DNA of 64,000 nt from Bacillota bacterium (GTDB lineage: Bacteria > Bacillota > Clostridia > DSM-8532): positions 17,210 through 81,209 of the forward strand of contig JAEZLR010000034.1 of assembly GCA_023415205.1 (NCBI GenBank), given 5' to 3'. The notes beneath the pieces were generated by a model. That model was not told the DNA's origin. It was given only the letters and a program-made list of their open reading frames with translations, and made no database searches. Positions 53,797-62,951 of this stretch are shown here, piece by piece (the first letter of the stretch is position 1; each line of letters starts with the position of its first letter). A program made the position numbers and the translations under genes.

Positions 53797-53839
53797 CTTG
53801 CTATTAATCCAACACTATAAAATAGAGGGGTTGTTGATA

Positions 53840-55039
53840 ATGGGAAAAGCTTTAATTATTGGTGCTGGCGGAGTAGCCAGCGTCGTGGTGCACAAATGCG
53901 TGCAGAATCCAGATGTTTTCGAAGAAATATGCATCGCCAGCAGAACGGTAGAAAAGTGTAATGCCCTGAAAGCCAAACTGGACGGTGGGCAGACCAAAAT
54001 TCAAACGGCTCAGCTCGATGCTGATGATACACAACAGGTGATTGACCTCATCAAAAAATTTGGCCCGGACGTGGTCATCAATGTGGCGCTTCCCTACCAG
54101 GATCTGACCATTATGGATGCCTGCCTGGCCACGGGTGTTCACTATGTGGATACCGCCAACTATGAGCCTCCGGAGATACCGAAGTTTGAATACAAATGGC
54201 AATGGGCGTATCGTGAAAGGTACGAAAAGGCTGGTATTACCGGATTACTGGGAAGCGGATTCGATCCTGGAGTCACCGGGGTTTTCTGTGCCTATGCCCA
54301 AAAGCATTACTTTGACGAGATTCATACCATTGATATCCTTGATGCCAATGGCGGGGATCACGGCTATCCCTTCGCCACCAATTTTAATCCCGAGATTAAT
54401 ATCCGTGAGATTACCGCTAAAGGCCGGTATTTCGAAAACGGCCAGTGGATGGAAACCGACCCCCTGGCCATAAAAAAGACCTTTGATTTTGATCAGATCG
54501 GGCCCAAAAACATCTATCTGCTCTATCATGAGGAACTGGAATCCCTGGCGGTTAATATCAAGGGTGTCAAAAAGATCAGATTCTGGATGACCTTCTCGGA
54601 CAATTACCTCAATCATCTCAAAGTGCTCCAAAATGTTGGAATGACATCCATTGAGCCTATTGAGTTTGAAGGCAAAATGATTCAGCCCATTCAGTTTCTG
54701 AAGGCCGTTCTTCCTGATCCCGCCTCCTTAGGCCCCAGAACCAAAGGGAAGACCAATATAGGGTGTATTATTCAAGGATTGAAGGACGGAAAGCCTCTGA
54801 CCTATTATGTCTATAATGTCTGCGATCATCAGGAATGCTACCAAGAGGTTGGTTCACAGGCGATATCCTATACGACGGGCGTACCGGCTATGATTGGTGC
54901 CATGCTGATTATAAAGGGTCTCTGGAAAAAGCCTGGAGTTTATAATGTGGAGGAGTTTGATCCCGATCCTTTCATGGAAGCTCTGAACAAGTATGGTCTG
55001 CCATGGCAGGAAAGCTTTTCTCCAACTTTATTGGACTGA
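53840..55039 (+). CDS. Carboxynorspermidine/carboxyspermidine dehydrogenase
   Basis: 399 residues of the saccharopine dehydrogenase-like family (LYS9/CANSDH). The Rossmann opening is GKALIIGAGGVASVVVHK, and DTANYEPPE and GSGFDPGVTGVFCAYAQ are typical of the carboxynorspermidine branch. The enzyme condenses an aliphatic diamine (putrescine or diaminopropane) with aspartate semialdehyde using NADPH. The decarboxylase follows after 9 bp, which makes this assignment much stronger than saccharopine metabolism. AGAGGGG precedes the ATG at 53840. Product would be spermidine if putrescine is the substrate; this cannot be decided from sequence. Confidence 0.9.
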   Translation: MGKALIIGAGGVASVVVHKCVQNPDVFEEICIASRTVEKCNALKAKLDGGQTKIQTAQLDADDTQQVIDLIKKFGPDVVINVALPYQDLTIMDACLATGVHYVDTANYEPPEIPKFEYKWQWAYRERYEKAGITGLLGSGFDPGVTGVFCAYAQKHYFDEIHTIDILDANGGDHGYPFATNFNPEINIREITAKGRYFENGQWMETDPLAIKKTFDFDQIGPKNIYLLYHEELESLAVNIKGVKKIRFWMTFSDNYLNHLKVLQNVGMTSIEPIEFEGKMIQPIQFLKAVLPDPASLGPRTKGKTNIGCIIQGLKDGKPLTYYVYNVCDHQECYQEVGSQAISYTTGVPAMIGAMLIIKGLWKKPGVYNVEEFDPDPFMEALNKYGLPWQESFSPTLLD

Positions 55040-55048
55040 GGTACAAAA

Positions 55049-56185
55049 ATGAATTTAGATTTTAACGCATGTCCGACCCCGTGCTATATTGTGGATGAGA
55101 GGCTTTTAAAACGTAATCTTGAGGTGCTTCATTCTGTGCAGGAGCGTACCGGGTGCAATATTCTCCTGGCTTTAAAGGGTTTTTCTATGCATGCTGTCTT
55201 TCCTCTAGTGGGACAATACCTCAAGGGAATTACCTCAAGCTCCTTGTTTGAAGCCCGGCTAGGTTATGAGAAAATGGGCAAAGAGGTGCATATTTATGCC
55301 CCTGCCTATATTGACGAAGAATTTGACGAAATCCTTAAATACTGCGACCACATTGTATTTAACTCCTTTGACCAATGGAATAGGTTTAAGGAGAAGGTTA
55401 GATGTAGCCCTAAAAAAGTTGAGTGTGGCATACGGGTCAACCCGGAGTATTCCGAAATCCAAACCCCTATTTATAATCCTTGCTATAAGAATTCCCGCCT
55501 GGGGGTGACCTTGGCTAATTTCAGACCTGAGGAGCTTGATGGTATTGAGGGGATTCATTTCCATACCCTCTGCGAACAGAACTCAGACACCTTGGAACGG
55601 ACCATCAAGGTGGTGGATGAAAAGTTTGGCCCCTATATTGCCCAAATGAAGTGGATCAATATGGGCGGCGGGCACCATATCACCCGTCCGGACTACGATA
55701 TTGAGACCCTTGTAAGGTGTATCCTGTATTTTAAGAACAAGTATGGGGTGGAGGTCTATCTGGAGCCTGGAGAAGCCATTGCGCTCAATACAGGCTTTTT
55801 GGTGGCCAAGGTTCTGGATATTGTCAATAACGGCATGGATCTGGCTATTCTGGATACCTCTGCAGCCTGCCATATGCCCGATGTAATGGAGATGCCCTAT
55901 AGACCCAATATCATTGATGCGGGAAAGCCGGGTGAACATGCTCATACCTATCGCTTAGGAGGGCTGACCTGCCTGGCCGGGGATGTCATTGGAGACTATT
56001 CCTTCAGGCAGCCGCTTAAGATCGGAGATAAGCTGATTTTCTGTGACATGGCCCATTACACCATGGTGAAGAACAATATGTTCAATGGTGTTAATCTTCC
56101 GTCTATTGCGCTTTTTAGCGAGGAGGAAGGCATTAAAATCATCAGGGAATTTAAATTTGAGGATTATGCCTCAAGGCTTTCCTGA
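55049..56185 (+). CDS. nspC: Carboxynorspermidine decarboxylase
   Basis: 378 residues, PLP enzyme of the alanine racemase/ornithine decarboxylase fold. ILLALKGFSMHAVFP carries the PLP lysine (about residue 41), GIHFHTLCEQNSDTLERT contains the HxLCE motif of the NspC family, and NMGGGHHIT binds the phosphate. EPGEAIALNTG and the C-terminal CLAGDVIGDY and YTMVKNNMFNGV complete the active site. It decarboxylates carboxy(nor)spermidine, the last step of the pathway begun by the preceding gene. An unusually weak ribosome site (GAGGTACAAA) precedes the ATG. Confidence 0.92.
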   Translation: MNLDFNACPTPCYIVDERLLKRNLEVLHSVQERTGCNILLALKGFSMHAVFPLVGQYLKGITSSSLFEARLGYEKMGKEVHIYAPAYIDEEFDEILKYCDHIVFNSFDQWNRFKEKVRCSPKKVECGIRVNPEYSEIQTPIYNPCYKNSRLGVTLANFRPEELDGIEGIHFHTLCEQNSDTLERTIKVVDEKFGPYIAQMKWINMGGGHHITRPDYDIETLVRCILYFKNKYGVEVYLEPGEAIALNTGFLVAKVLDIVNNGMDLAILDTSAACHMPDVMEMPYRPNIIDAGKPGEHAHTYRLGGLTCLAGDVIGDYSFRQPLKIGDKLIFCDMAHYTMVKNNMFNGVNLPSIALFSEEEGIKIIREFKFEDYASRLS

Positions 56186-56206
56186 GGGATAGCCCTTCAG
56201 AATTGT

Positions 56207-56262
56207 GAGCGGTTTCGATAATTTTGCTTTTTTAGCAGAGTATTTTGAGACCGCTCTTTTTC
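56207..56262 (+). terminator. Intrinsic terminator of the polyamine operon
   Basis: GAGCGGTTTC (56207-56216) pairs with GAGACCGCTC (56247-56256; one G-U). An inner TGCT/AGCA pairing is possible. A T run follows. Confidence 0.75.
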
Positions 56263-56369
56263 GTAGACGTTCTATCTTCATTGCTTTTTTAGAATAAATT
56301 TCATTGTTTAGTTTGTCGGCTTCTACAAAAACTAGGGTTGAATCATGACATTTAAGGAGGATATAGCAA

Positions 56370-56798
56370 ATGAAAGTTAAGGATATTATGACTAAGAATG
56401 TTGCTACCGTTAACCCTGATTCCAATATCCTGGAAGCCGCACAGCTTATGCAAAAGCATAATGTGGGGTCCATTCCTGTCTGTGACCAGTCGGGTGTGAT
56501 TGGTATTGTAACCGACCGGGATATTGTCGTTCGCAATATAGCTCACGGGAAAAGCCCTAAGGATACACCTGTCAGAGATGTGATGACGGGCCAGGTAACC
56601 ACTGCCTCTCCTGAAATGGAGGTGGATGATATCACTAGAATGATGTCCGAAAAGCAGATACGTCGCGTTCCAGTTGTGGATGGTAATAGGATTGTCGGTA
56701 TGATAGCCTTGGGAGATGTGGCCACCAATAACCATTTCAACATGGAGGCATCTGAAGCACTTTCTGAAATTTCAAAGCCTTCAAATCCTCAAATGTAA
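56370..56798 (+). CDS. CBS-pair signalling protein
   Basis: 142 residues consisting of one Bateman module: CBS1 about 7-60 (MTKNVATVNPDSNILEAAQLMQKHNVGSIPV, of which ILEAAQLMQKHNVGSIPV is typical), CBS2 about 70-125 (ending GNRIVGMIALGDVA). Such stand-alone proteins bind adenine nucleotides and act on unknown partners. AAGGAGGATATAG before the ATG. It forms a single-gene unit between two terminators; nothing in the surroundings names a partner. Confidence 0.9.
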   Translation: MKVKDIMTKNVATVNPDSNILEAAQLMQKHNVGSIPVCDQSGVIGIVTDRDIVVRNIAHGKSPKDTPVRDVMTGQVTTASPEMEVDDITRMMSEKQIRRVPVVDGNRIVGMIALGDVATNNHFNMEASEALSEISKPSNPQM

Positions 56799-56810
56799 TA
56801 GAGTTATGGC

Positions 56811-56856
56811 AAGAATCCGCCATTTGGAGAAATCCTTAAGAGGCGGATTCTTTTAT
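56811..56856. terminator. Intrinsic terminator shared by convergent genes
   Basis: AAGAATCCGCC (56811-56821) and GGCGGATTCTT (56842-56852) form an 11-bp stem followed by TTTAT. It ends the CBS gene and, on the other strand, faces the end of the lipoprotein gene. Confidence 0.8.
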
Positions 56857-56858
56857 AG

Positions 56859-57473
56859 TTACTTCTTCAATTCTTTCGTGCCTGTAACCTTGCTGGTGGC
56901 ATCCATCTTAAAGCTCGATTCTGCATCGGTATTGGTGAAGTATAAATTCCCCTCCACTGTGGCATCAACAAGCTCGAAATCTTTCGCGGTAACATAGATA
57001 TCCCCTTTAAAGGTACCGCTCTGTATTCTGGCTTTCGGGCTGTTGATGGTAAGCTTGGGGGCGGTCAGGGTGAAACGGTTGGTAACCTTTCTGTTATCGT
57101 CCTGGGTATAGAGGGCAATCTTTCTTTGAATTATATCCATTCCCGCATCATCTTTTTTACCATTCTTGAATTCACCGTCAAGAACCAGGTCTTTATTGAT
57201 GGTTAGGTCATTGAGTAGGCATATGATCCAGGTGCCATTATTGCTGATGGCCTTTTCAAAGGCGCCGGCCTCATTGACAATGGATGCGGTGGTGTTTACA
57301 TCCCCTCGCCCCGGTGATGTGGTCGGCCCACCCGTCGCATTGGGGGTGGGGGAATTTGCATTTATAGAAGGGGTGGGCGTATTCTTGGTACCAGAGGATC
57401 CACATGCCGATAATACGGATATCAGCAGGATTAAGACCATGAACAAAGTTTTAAGCCGGATTATGTTTTTCAT
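56859..57473 (-). CDS. Lipoprotein of unknown function with beta-solenoid-like C-terminus
   Basis: 204 residues. The lipoprotein signal ends in ISVLSACGSSG (Cys about 24), followed by a Thr/Pro/Asn/Gly linker (about 28-60). The remainder has regularly alternating short hydrophobic strands: DLTINKDLVLDGEF, LTLTAPKLTINSPKARI-like text read as FTLTAPKLTINSPKARI, GTFKGDIYVTAKDFELVDATVEGNLYF. This suggests a small right-handed beta-helix, as in polymer-forming or pectate-lyase-like proteins. No catalytic motif is recognised. CAGGAGGTTACCC precedes the ATG. Anchored outside the membrane; function unknown. Confidence 0.75.
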   Translation of the reverse strand: MKNIIRLKTLFMVLILLISVLSACGSSGTKNTPTPSINANSPTPNATGGPTTSPGRGDVNTTASIVNEAGAFEKAISNNGTWIICLLNDLTINKDLVLDGEFKNGKKDDAGMDIIQRKIALYTQDDNRKVTNRFTLTAPKLTINSPKARIQSGTFKGDIYVTAKDFELVDATVEGNLYFTNTDAESSFKMDATSKVTGTKELKK

Positions 57474-57691
57474 TGGGTAACCTCCTGTTTGTGGTGATTT
57501 TATCTACATTATTTCCTATAATTTAAAATTCACTCATCAGAAGTCAGGAAGGCCATCGATACTCTCACCAGGCGAATGATTTTTAGGGGGTGTTCCATTT
57601 AAAAGTGATTAATAACACCAGTTATGGGAATGTATTATAGGTGCTTATTTAAAGTTACTTTGTTGACGTACAATAAATGGGGGTAAAAACC

Positions 57692-60145
57692 GTGAAAATA
57701 AAAACTAAGCTGATGCTCACTATTATCGTCAGCTTAAGCCTGATCTGTCTGCTTATCAGTAGCATTCTTCATTTTTCCGTGATGGGGTACATAAAAAAGC
57801 AGGAAATAGAATTTGTTTATGATGACTATCATCGCGCCTTTTCAATGATCCAAAGAGAGCAGGATGCTCTTGAAAGTGTGGCTTTGGATTGGTCACAATG
57901 GGATGAAAGTTATTACTTTACAGAAGGCACTAACCCTGAGTTCATTTCGGTTAATCTGCTCCAAAGTACCTTGCATGCCCTGGACCTTAACCTGATGTTG
58001 TTTGTCAATGAGCAGGGCGAAGAATTATATGCCATTCATGAGGGACTGCCGGTCAGCGGAGACCAAATTGAGGGTCAACTTCTTCAAAAGCTTTATACTG
58101 ATGCTGAAAATACATATTTAACCGATCAAAAGCCCGTCACGGAGGTGATTGAATTAGCCGGACAACCCTTCTTAATATCCGTTGCGCCGATCACCACCTC
58201 CGATCTTAAGGCCACGCCCAGCAGTTTTTTGATCATGGGCAGACTGATCGATGAATCCTTTGTCGGTTATCTGGGAAAAGTCCTTAAAAAGGATGTTTCC
58301 ATTCAAACCTCAAGGGAGGAAATACTTAGCCGGGAGGGTATACAGCAGGTTCACAATAGGGAGTTGACCCTTTGGATAGACACTGGCAACGGGTTTATCC
58401 GCAGTGCTGCCTATCTGCCTGATCATAAGGACAGAAGGGAGCTTTTACTGATTCTTCAGTCTGACAGAGCTCTCTACAGAAGTTGGTTGGACAAGATCAG
58501 TCTTTTTCTTGACTTAATGGTTCTGACCTTCGTCATCAATGGAATAATTCTATGGGTGGGCTTGAGCCAATGGATTACCGGACCCATTGAAAAGCTTCAT
58601 AGGTTTATGAAAGAAGTGGAAAATAAGAAGGATACGGCGGCACGGATCACCCTTGGTGGGAAGGATGAAATGGCAGATCTGGCTGCCAGCACCAATGGCA
58701 TGCTTAAGGCGCTTGACGACTCCTACCTGGAACTGAAAATAATTAAGGAGCGTTTCAGACTGACCACTGAAGCCACCAATGACGGCTATTTTGATATTCA
58801 TTTTGAGAGTGGCCAATGCTATCTCAGTCCGGCCCTATCTGAATATGAGTCCCTTGGGGAAGGGGTGGGCGGATTGAAGCAATATATGGACAAGGTTCAT
58901 CCCGAGGACAGGAAAAAGACCTGTAAAGCGATTTGCCAATGGTGGAAAGAGAAGGACGCTCTTCTTCGTCTAGACTATAGAGCCCCGTTGAAGAAGGGGG
59001 GCTATTGCTGGGTACTCATCCGAGGAAAAATCGTGGAAAGGGATGACAAGGGAAGACCCTTACGTGCCATTGGTACGCTTTCGGATATTCAGAGCCAAAA
59101 AAAGGTTGAAGAAGAAAACCTGTACTTAAGTGAAACGGATGTTGTCACGACCCTTAAGAACAGGGCTTCTGTAGAGAAGGTTCTGAATAATATCCAAAGT
59201 AAGTCGGGCCAGAGCTGGATTATCATGGGAGATGTCAACGGCTTGAAGATCATTAATGATAGCTTTGGACACCAAGAGGGTGACCGCCTCTTGTGGGCTG
59301 TCGGTGCTATTTTGAAAAAATGCTGTGCCCCCGATGATGTTGCAGCACGCTGGGGGGGCGACGAATTCATTATTGTTGTTCGGGATAAGGGCTTCCTTTA
59401 TATCGATGACCTTCTTAGAAGCATCAAAAAAGAATGCGAGGAAATTTCAGGTTTCCCTATTAAAGTAAGTATTGCCCTTGGCTGTGCAGAAAGAACTAAA
59501 AGGAACAACGATCTGAACGGGGTACTGAAACTGGCAGAGGAGCGAATGTACCGCCATAAGCTGTTGGAAAGCAGGAGCGCAAGGAGCGCCATTATTGCCT
59601 CCCTGGAACAGTCTCTTCATGAAAAGCACATTGAGACGGAAGCGCACACCAAAAGGATCAAAAAACTCTGCATGGAAATTGGCACCAGTATAAATCTCTC
59701 ACAGGATGAGCTGGATGAACTAGCCCTGCTGGGAGTGCTCCATGACATCGGGAAGATTGCCATACCCGAGGCGGTGCTGATGAAGCCTGGGGCGCTCACA
59801 CCCGCTGAATGGGAGATCATGAAAACCCATTCGGAGATTGGTTACCGCATTGTTGCCGCAACCCCCGAGTTGGCACATATTGCAGATGAAATCCTTTTCC
59901 ATCATGAGCGGTACGATGGGAGTGGCTATCCACAGGGTTTGAAGGGTCATGATATCCCCAAGCTCTCCAGACTCCTGACCATTGTGGATTCCTTTGACGT
60001 CATGACCCATGACCGGCACTATAAGAAAGCCATGGGCATTGACGAAGCTGTCCGGGAGCTCAAGGAGTGCTCAGGAAAACAATTTGATCCTGAAATGGTA
60101 AAGGCGTTTGTCAGGTTAATTAAGAATAATAAAATCACTTTGTAA
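57692..60145 (+). CDS. Membrane c-di-GMP sensor: CHASE4-HAMP-PAS-GGDEF-HD-GYP
   Basis: 817 residues from the GTG at 57692 (a GGGGGT ribosome site precedes it; an ATG at 57677 is the alternative). An N-terminal helix leads to an extracytoplasmic CHASE4-type domain (about 40-255; DWSQWDESYYFTEG), a second helix (about 275-295), HAMP (about 295-345; ITGPIEKLHRFMKEV) and PAS_3 (about 350-470). The GGDEF domain has the intact active site RWGGDEF (about 555). The C-terminal HD-GYP domain shows LHDIGK (about 683), KTHSEIGYRI and HHERYDGSGYP (about 736). It could both make and break cyclic di-GMP according to an external signal; which activity dominates is unknown. Confidence 0.93.
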   Translation: MKIKTKLMLTIIVSLSLICLLISSILHFSVMGYIKKQEIEFVYDDYHRAFSMIQREQDALESVALDWSQWDESYYFTEGTNPEFISVNLLQSTLHALDLNLMLFVNEQGEELYAIHEGLPVSGDQIEGQLLQKLYTDAENTYLTDQKPVTEVIELAGQPFLISVAPITTSDLKATPSSFLIMGRLIDESFVGYLGKVLKKDVSIQTSREEILSREGIQQVHNRELTLWIDTGNGFIRSAAYLPDHKDRRELLLILQSDRALYRSWLDKISLFLDLMVLTFVINGIILWVGLSQWITGPIEKLHRFMKEVENKKDTAARITLGGKDEMADLAASTNGMLKALDDSYLELKIIKERFRLTTEATNDGYFDIHFESGQCYLSPALSEYESLGEGVGGLKQYMDKVHPEDRKKTCKAICQWWKEKDALLRLDYRAPLKKGGYCWVLIRGKIVERDDKGRPLRAIGTLSDIQSQKKVEEENLYLSETDVVTTLKNRASVEKVLNNIQSKSGQSWIIMGDVNGLKIINDSFGHQEGDRLLWAVGAILKKCCAPDDVAARWGGDEFIIVVRDKGFLYIDDLLRSIKKECEEISGFPIKVSIALGCAERTKRNNDLNGVLKLAEERMYRHKLLESRSARSAIIASLEQSLHEKHIETEAHTKRIKKLCMEIGTSINLSQDELDELALLGVLHDIGKIAIPEAVLMKPGALTPAEWEIMKTHSEIGYRIVAATPELAHIADEILFHHERYDGSGYPQGLKGHDIPKLSRLLTIVDSFDVMTHDRHYKKAMGIDEAVRELKECSGKQFDPEMVKAFVRLIKNNKITL

Positions 60146-60150
60146 AAGGT

Positions 60151-60182
60151 CTTGACATTAACGTTACGTCAAGGTGTAGTAT
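60151..60182 (+). promoter_or_regulatory. MerR-type promoter/operator
   Basis: TTGACA (60152-60157) and TAGTAT (60177-60182) are 19 bp apart, the over-long spacing typical of MerR-activated promoters. Arms CTTGAC (60151-60156) and GTCAAG (60168-60173) form an inverted repeat, and the centre TAACGTTA is itself palindromic. The start codon of the MerR gene follows 20 bp later, so autoregulation is likely. Confidence 0.82.
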
Positions 60183-60202
60183 CTCATTAAGGAAGTGAGT
60201 CA

Positions 60203-60970
60203 ATGGAATACACAGTGCAGGGACTGGCCAAATTAGCTGGAGTGAGTACGCGCACCTTAAGGTATTACGATGAGGTAGGAATTCTAAAGCCGGCAAGAAT
60301 TAATTCCTCAGGATACAGGATTTATGGACGGGCTGAGGTTGACAGGCTGCAGCAGATTCTCTTTTTCAGGGAGCTGGGGGTAAGCCTAGAGGACATCAAA
60401 GGGATGGTCACCTTACCTAATTTTGATGGGAACCGTGCACTAAAGGAACACCATGAGAAACTTCTGATCAAACGCAAGCAATTGGATATCCTCATAAAAA
60501 ATGTGGAGAAAACAATGGCGGCAACTGAAGGGAGAATCATCATGAACGATTATGAAAAATTTGAAGGCTTTAAGAAAAGCCTTGTCAATGAGAATGAGCA
60601 GAAATATGGCAAGGAGACCAGGGAAAAGTATGGCCCCGAGGCTGTTGAAAAATCCAATGAGAGGTTCAGGAACATGAGTAAGGGAGACTATGATGCAATG
60701 ACAATACTAGGCGAACAGGTACAGGATGCTCTGGCCGAAGCCTTTAAAGAAGGAGATCCTGCAGGCCCGTTGGCCCAAAAGGCGGCCGATTTGCACAGAC
60801 AATGGTTAACCTGCTGTTGGGGTGAGTACAACAAGGAAGCCCATGCCAACTTGGCACAGATGTATGTGGAGGATGAACGCTTTGCAGCCTATTATGAAAA
60901 GGACAAACCGGGAGCGGCTGTATTTTTAAGAGATGCTATCCATATATATACGGGATTTAATAAGGTATAA
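60203..60970 (+). CDS. MerR-family regulator with TipAS effector domain
   Basis: 255 residues. The N-terminal winged helix (about 1-70) reads YTVQGLAKLAGVSTRTLRYYDEVGILKPARI and SSGYRIYG, typical MerR. A dimerisation helix (about 75-115) follows. The C-terminal TipAS domain (about 120-255; NEQKYGKETREKYGPEAVEKSN, DLHRQWLTCCWGEYN) binds thiopeptides and other compounds in TipA relatives; the cysteine pair CC near 200 may matter, since some TipAS domains trap ligands on a Cys. Expressed from its own MerR-type promoter. No resistance pump is immediately downstream, though an ABC-F gene follows at 61149. Confidence 0.9.
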   Translation: MEYTVQGLAKLAGVSTRTLRYYDEVGILKPARINSSGYRIYGRAEVDRLQQILFFRELGVSLEDIKGMVTLPNFDGNRALKEHHEKLLIKRKQLDILIKNVEKTMAATEGRIIMNDYEKFEGFKKSLVNENEQKYGKETREKYGPEAVEKSNERFRNMSKGDYDAMTILGEQVQDALAEAFKEGDPAGPLAQKAADLHRQWLTCCWGEYNKEAHANLAQMYVEDERFAAYYEKDKPGAAVFLRDAIHIYTGFNKV

Positions 60971-61008
60971 GGGTATGATACTCCTTTACTAAGATGACTC
61001 AATTCGAC

Positions 61009-61038
61009 AAAATCCACCTGGATGAGGGTGGATTTTTT
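61009..61038 (+). terminator. Intrinsic terminator after the MerR gene
   Basis: AAATCCACC and GGTGGATTT form a stem followed by a TTTTT tract. Confidence 0.85.
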
Positions 61039-61148
61039 ACTGTAATGGGAAAGAATCCAAAAGGGCTACCCTTTCTGAGGGTTCTATGGTAAAATGGTGT
61101 CCGCTTATAAAAATAAAAAACTGGTGTGCAGGCACTTCTGGAGGAAAA

Positions 61149-62750
61149 TTGATTACTATTAACAACCTAAGCTTGAATTTTTCCGGTACCCCCTTGTTTT
61201 CCAATGTCAATGTGAAGTTTACCCCAGGCAATTGCTATGGGATTATTGGTGCTAACGGTGCAGGGAAGTCTACTTTTCTAAAAATTTTATCCGGGGAGAT
61301 TGAACCCTCTACCGGGGAGGTTCTGATTCCCGAAAACATTCGTCTTTCGGTATTGAAGCAGGACCATTTTGCCTATGATGACTATACCGTTCTGGACACT
61401 ATTATCATGGGGAATATGCGTTTGTATGAGATCTCGAAGGAAAAGGACGAGCTCTATGCCAAGGCTGATTTTTCTGACGAGGATGGGATAAGGGCCTCAG
61501 AACTTGAGGCTGAATTTGCAGAACTCAACGGATGGGAGGCAGAAACCGAGGCCTCAAAGCTTATCCAGGGCTTGGGTCTGGAGAATGAATTACTCTATGC
61601 CCAAATGAACAGCCTTTCAGGTAATGAAAAGGTAAAGATTCTGCTGGCTCAGGCTTTGTTCGGTCACCCAGACATTATCTTATTGGACGAGCCTACCAAC
61701 CATTTGGATATTCAGTCCAAGAATTGGCTGGAAGACTTTTTGCTGGAGTATACGGGAACCATTATCGTGGTTTCCCATGACCGCCATTTTCTTAATACCG
61801 TCTGTACCCATATTGCGGATATAGATTATGGCAAGATCAAGGTATTTGTGGGCAACTACGACTTCTGGTATGAGTCCAGCCAGTTGATCCAGCGCATGAT
61901 TAAGGAACAGAATAAGAAAAATGAGGATAAGGCCAAGGATTTACAGGCCTTTATTGCACGTTTTTCGGCCAATAAATCCAAATCAAAGCAGGCCACTTCA
62001 CGAAAGAAGCTCCTGGAAAAGCTTACCCTGGACGATCTGCCTGTGTCGTCTCGTAAGTACCCCTATGTGGGCTTTCAAATGGACCGGGAACCCGGAAAGG
62101 AGATACTCACCGTCCATGGCCTCAGCAAAACCGTTGATGGTGTAAAGGTGCTGAATAATGTTTCTTTCAGAGTGAATAAGGGTGATAAAATCGCCTTTGT
62201 CGGTGAGAATGAAATTGCCAATACCGCACTCTTTAAGATTTTAATGGGTGAGCTGGAGCCCGATGAGGGAACCTTCAAATGGGGTATCAGCACCTCACAG
62301 TCCTATTTTCCCAAGGACAATTCCGGGTTTTTCAATGATTGTGATACGGCCATTATTCGCTGGCTTGAGCAATATTCAAGGGATAAGACCGACACTTATT
62401 TAAGAGGCTTTTTAGGAAGAATGCTATTCTCAGGCGACGATGTCTTCAAGCCGGTGAATGTGCTTTCGGGCGGTGAGAAGGTTCGCTGCATGCTCTCAAG
62501 GATGATGATGTTTGGGGCCAATATATTGGTTCTTGACCAACCCACCAACCATCTGGACCTTGAATCCATCACGGCTGTCAACAATGGGCTGATAGAATTT
62601 AAGGGGGTTGTACTCTTTGCTTCTCATGACCATCAATTCATCCAGACGGTGGCCAACCGCATCATCGAATTTACCGATGAGGGCATGTATGATAAGCTGG
62701 CCACTTATGATGAGTATATTGAGGTCAAGCCTACCTTGTCTCCCCTTTAA
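61149..62750 (+). CDS. ABC-F family ATPase with degenerate second ATP site
   Basis: 533 residues, soluble tandem ABC protein without membrane domain, a group acting on ribosomes (translation factors or antibiotic protection). Domain 1: Walker A GANGAGKST, signature LSGNEK, Walker B LLDEPTNHLDIQ. Linker about 240-320, rich in Lys. Domain 2: the P-loop reads GENEIANTAL, lacking the GKS/T lysine; the signature LSGGEKVRCML is intact; Walker B reads LVLDQPTNHLD with Gln in place of the catalytic Glu. The second site is therefore probably inactive. Layout is closest to YkpA/YbiT-like members. The start is a TTG at 61149, 6 bp after CTGGAGG; a longer frame from 61086 lacks a ribosome site. Confidence 0.88.
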   Translation: MITINNLSLNFSGTPLFSNVNVKFTPGNCYGIIGANGAGKSTFLKILSGEIEPSTGEVLIPENIRLSVLKQDHFAYDDYTVLDTIIMGNMRLYEISKEKDELYAKADFSDEDGIRASELEAEFAELNGWEAETEASKLIQGLGLENELLYAQMNSLSGNEKVKILLAQALFGHPDIILLDEPTNHLDIQSKNWLEDFLLEYTGTIIVVSHDRHFLNTVCTHIADIDYGKIKVFVGNYDFWYESSQLIQRMIKEQNKKNEDKAKDLQAFIARFSANKSKSKQATSRKKLLEKLTLDDLPVSSRKYPYVGFQMDREPGKEILTVHGLSKTVDGVKVLNNVSFRVNKGDKIAFVGENEIANTALFKILMGELEPDEGTFKWGISTSQSYFPKDNSGFFNDCDTAIIRWLEQYSRDKTDTYLRGFLGRMLFSGDDVFKPVNVLSGGEKVRCMLSRMMMFGANILVLDQPTNHLDLESITAVNNGLIEFKGVVLFASHDHQFIQTVANRIIEFTDEGMYDKLATYDEYIEVKPTLSPL

Positions 62751-62823
62751 GAAAGAATTGAAAGTGAGAACATCTATCATTCTCGGTGAGTCCATAGGTC
62801 TATAAGTGTTCTTCATCGATATC

Positions 62824-62857
62824 AAAGGCTCCTTATGTTTAACTAAGGGGCCTTTTG
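62824..62857 (+). terminator. Intrinsic terminator after the ABC-F gene
   Basis: AAAGGCTCCTTA and TAAGGGGCCTTT pair over 12 bp (one G-U) with an 8-nt loop, then TTGC. Confidence 0.75.
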
Positions 62858-62951
62858 CTGTGGAATAAGTTTACAATCAAATGGGAAGGATAGATGGAAA
62901 ACCGCACTAATAAAAATTAAATAACCGATAGTTAAAAAAATAACAAAATTA

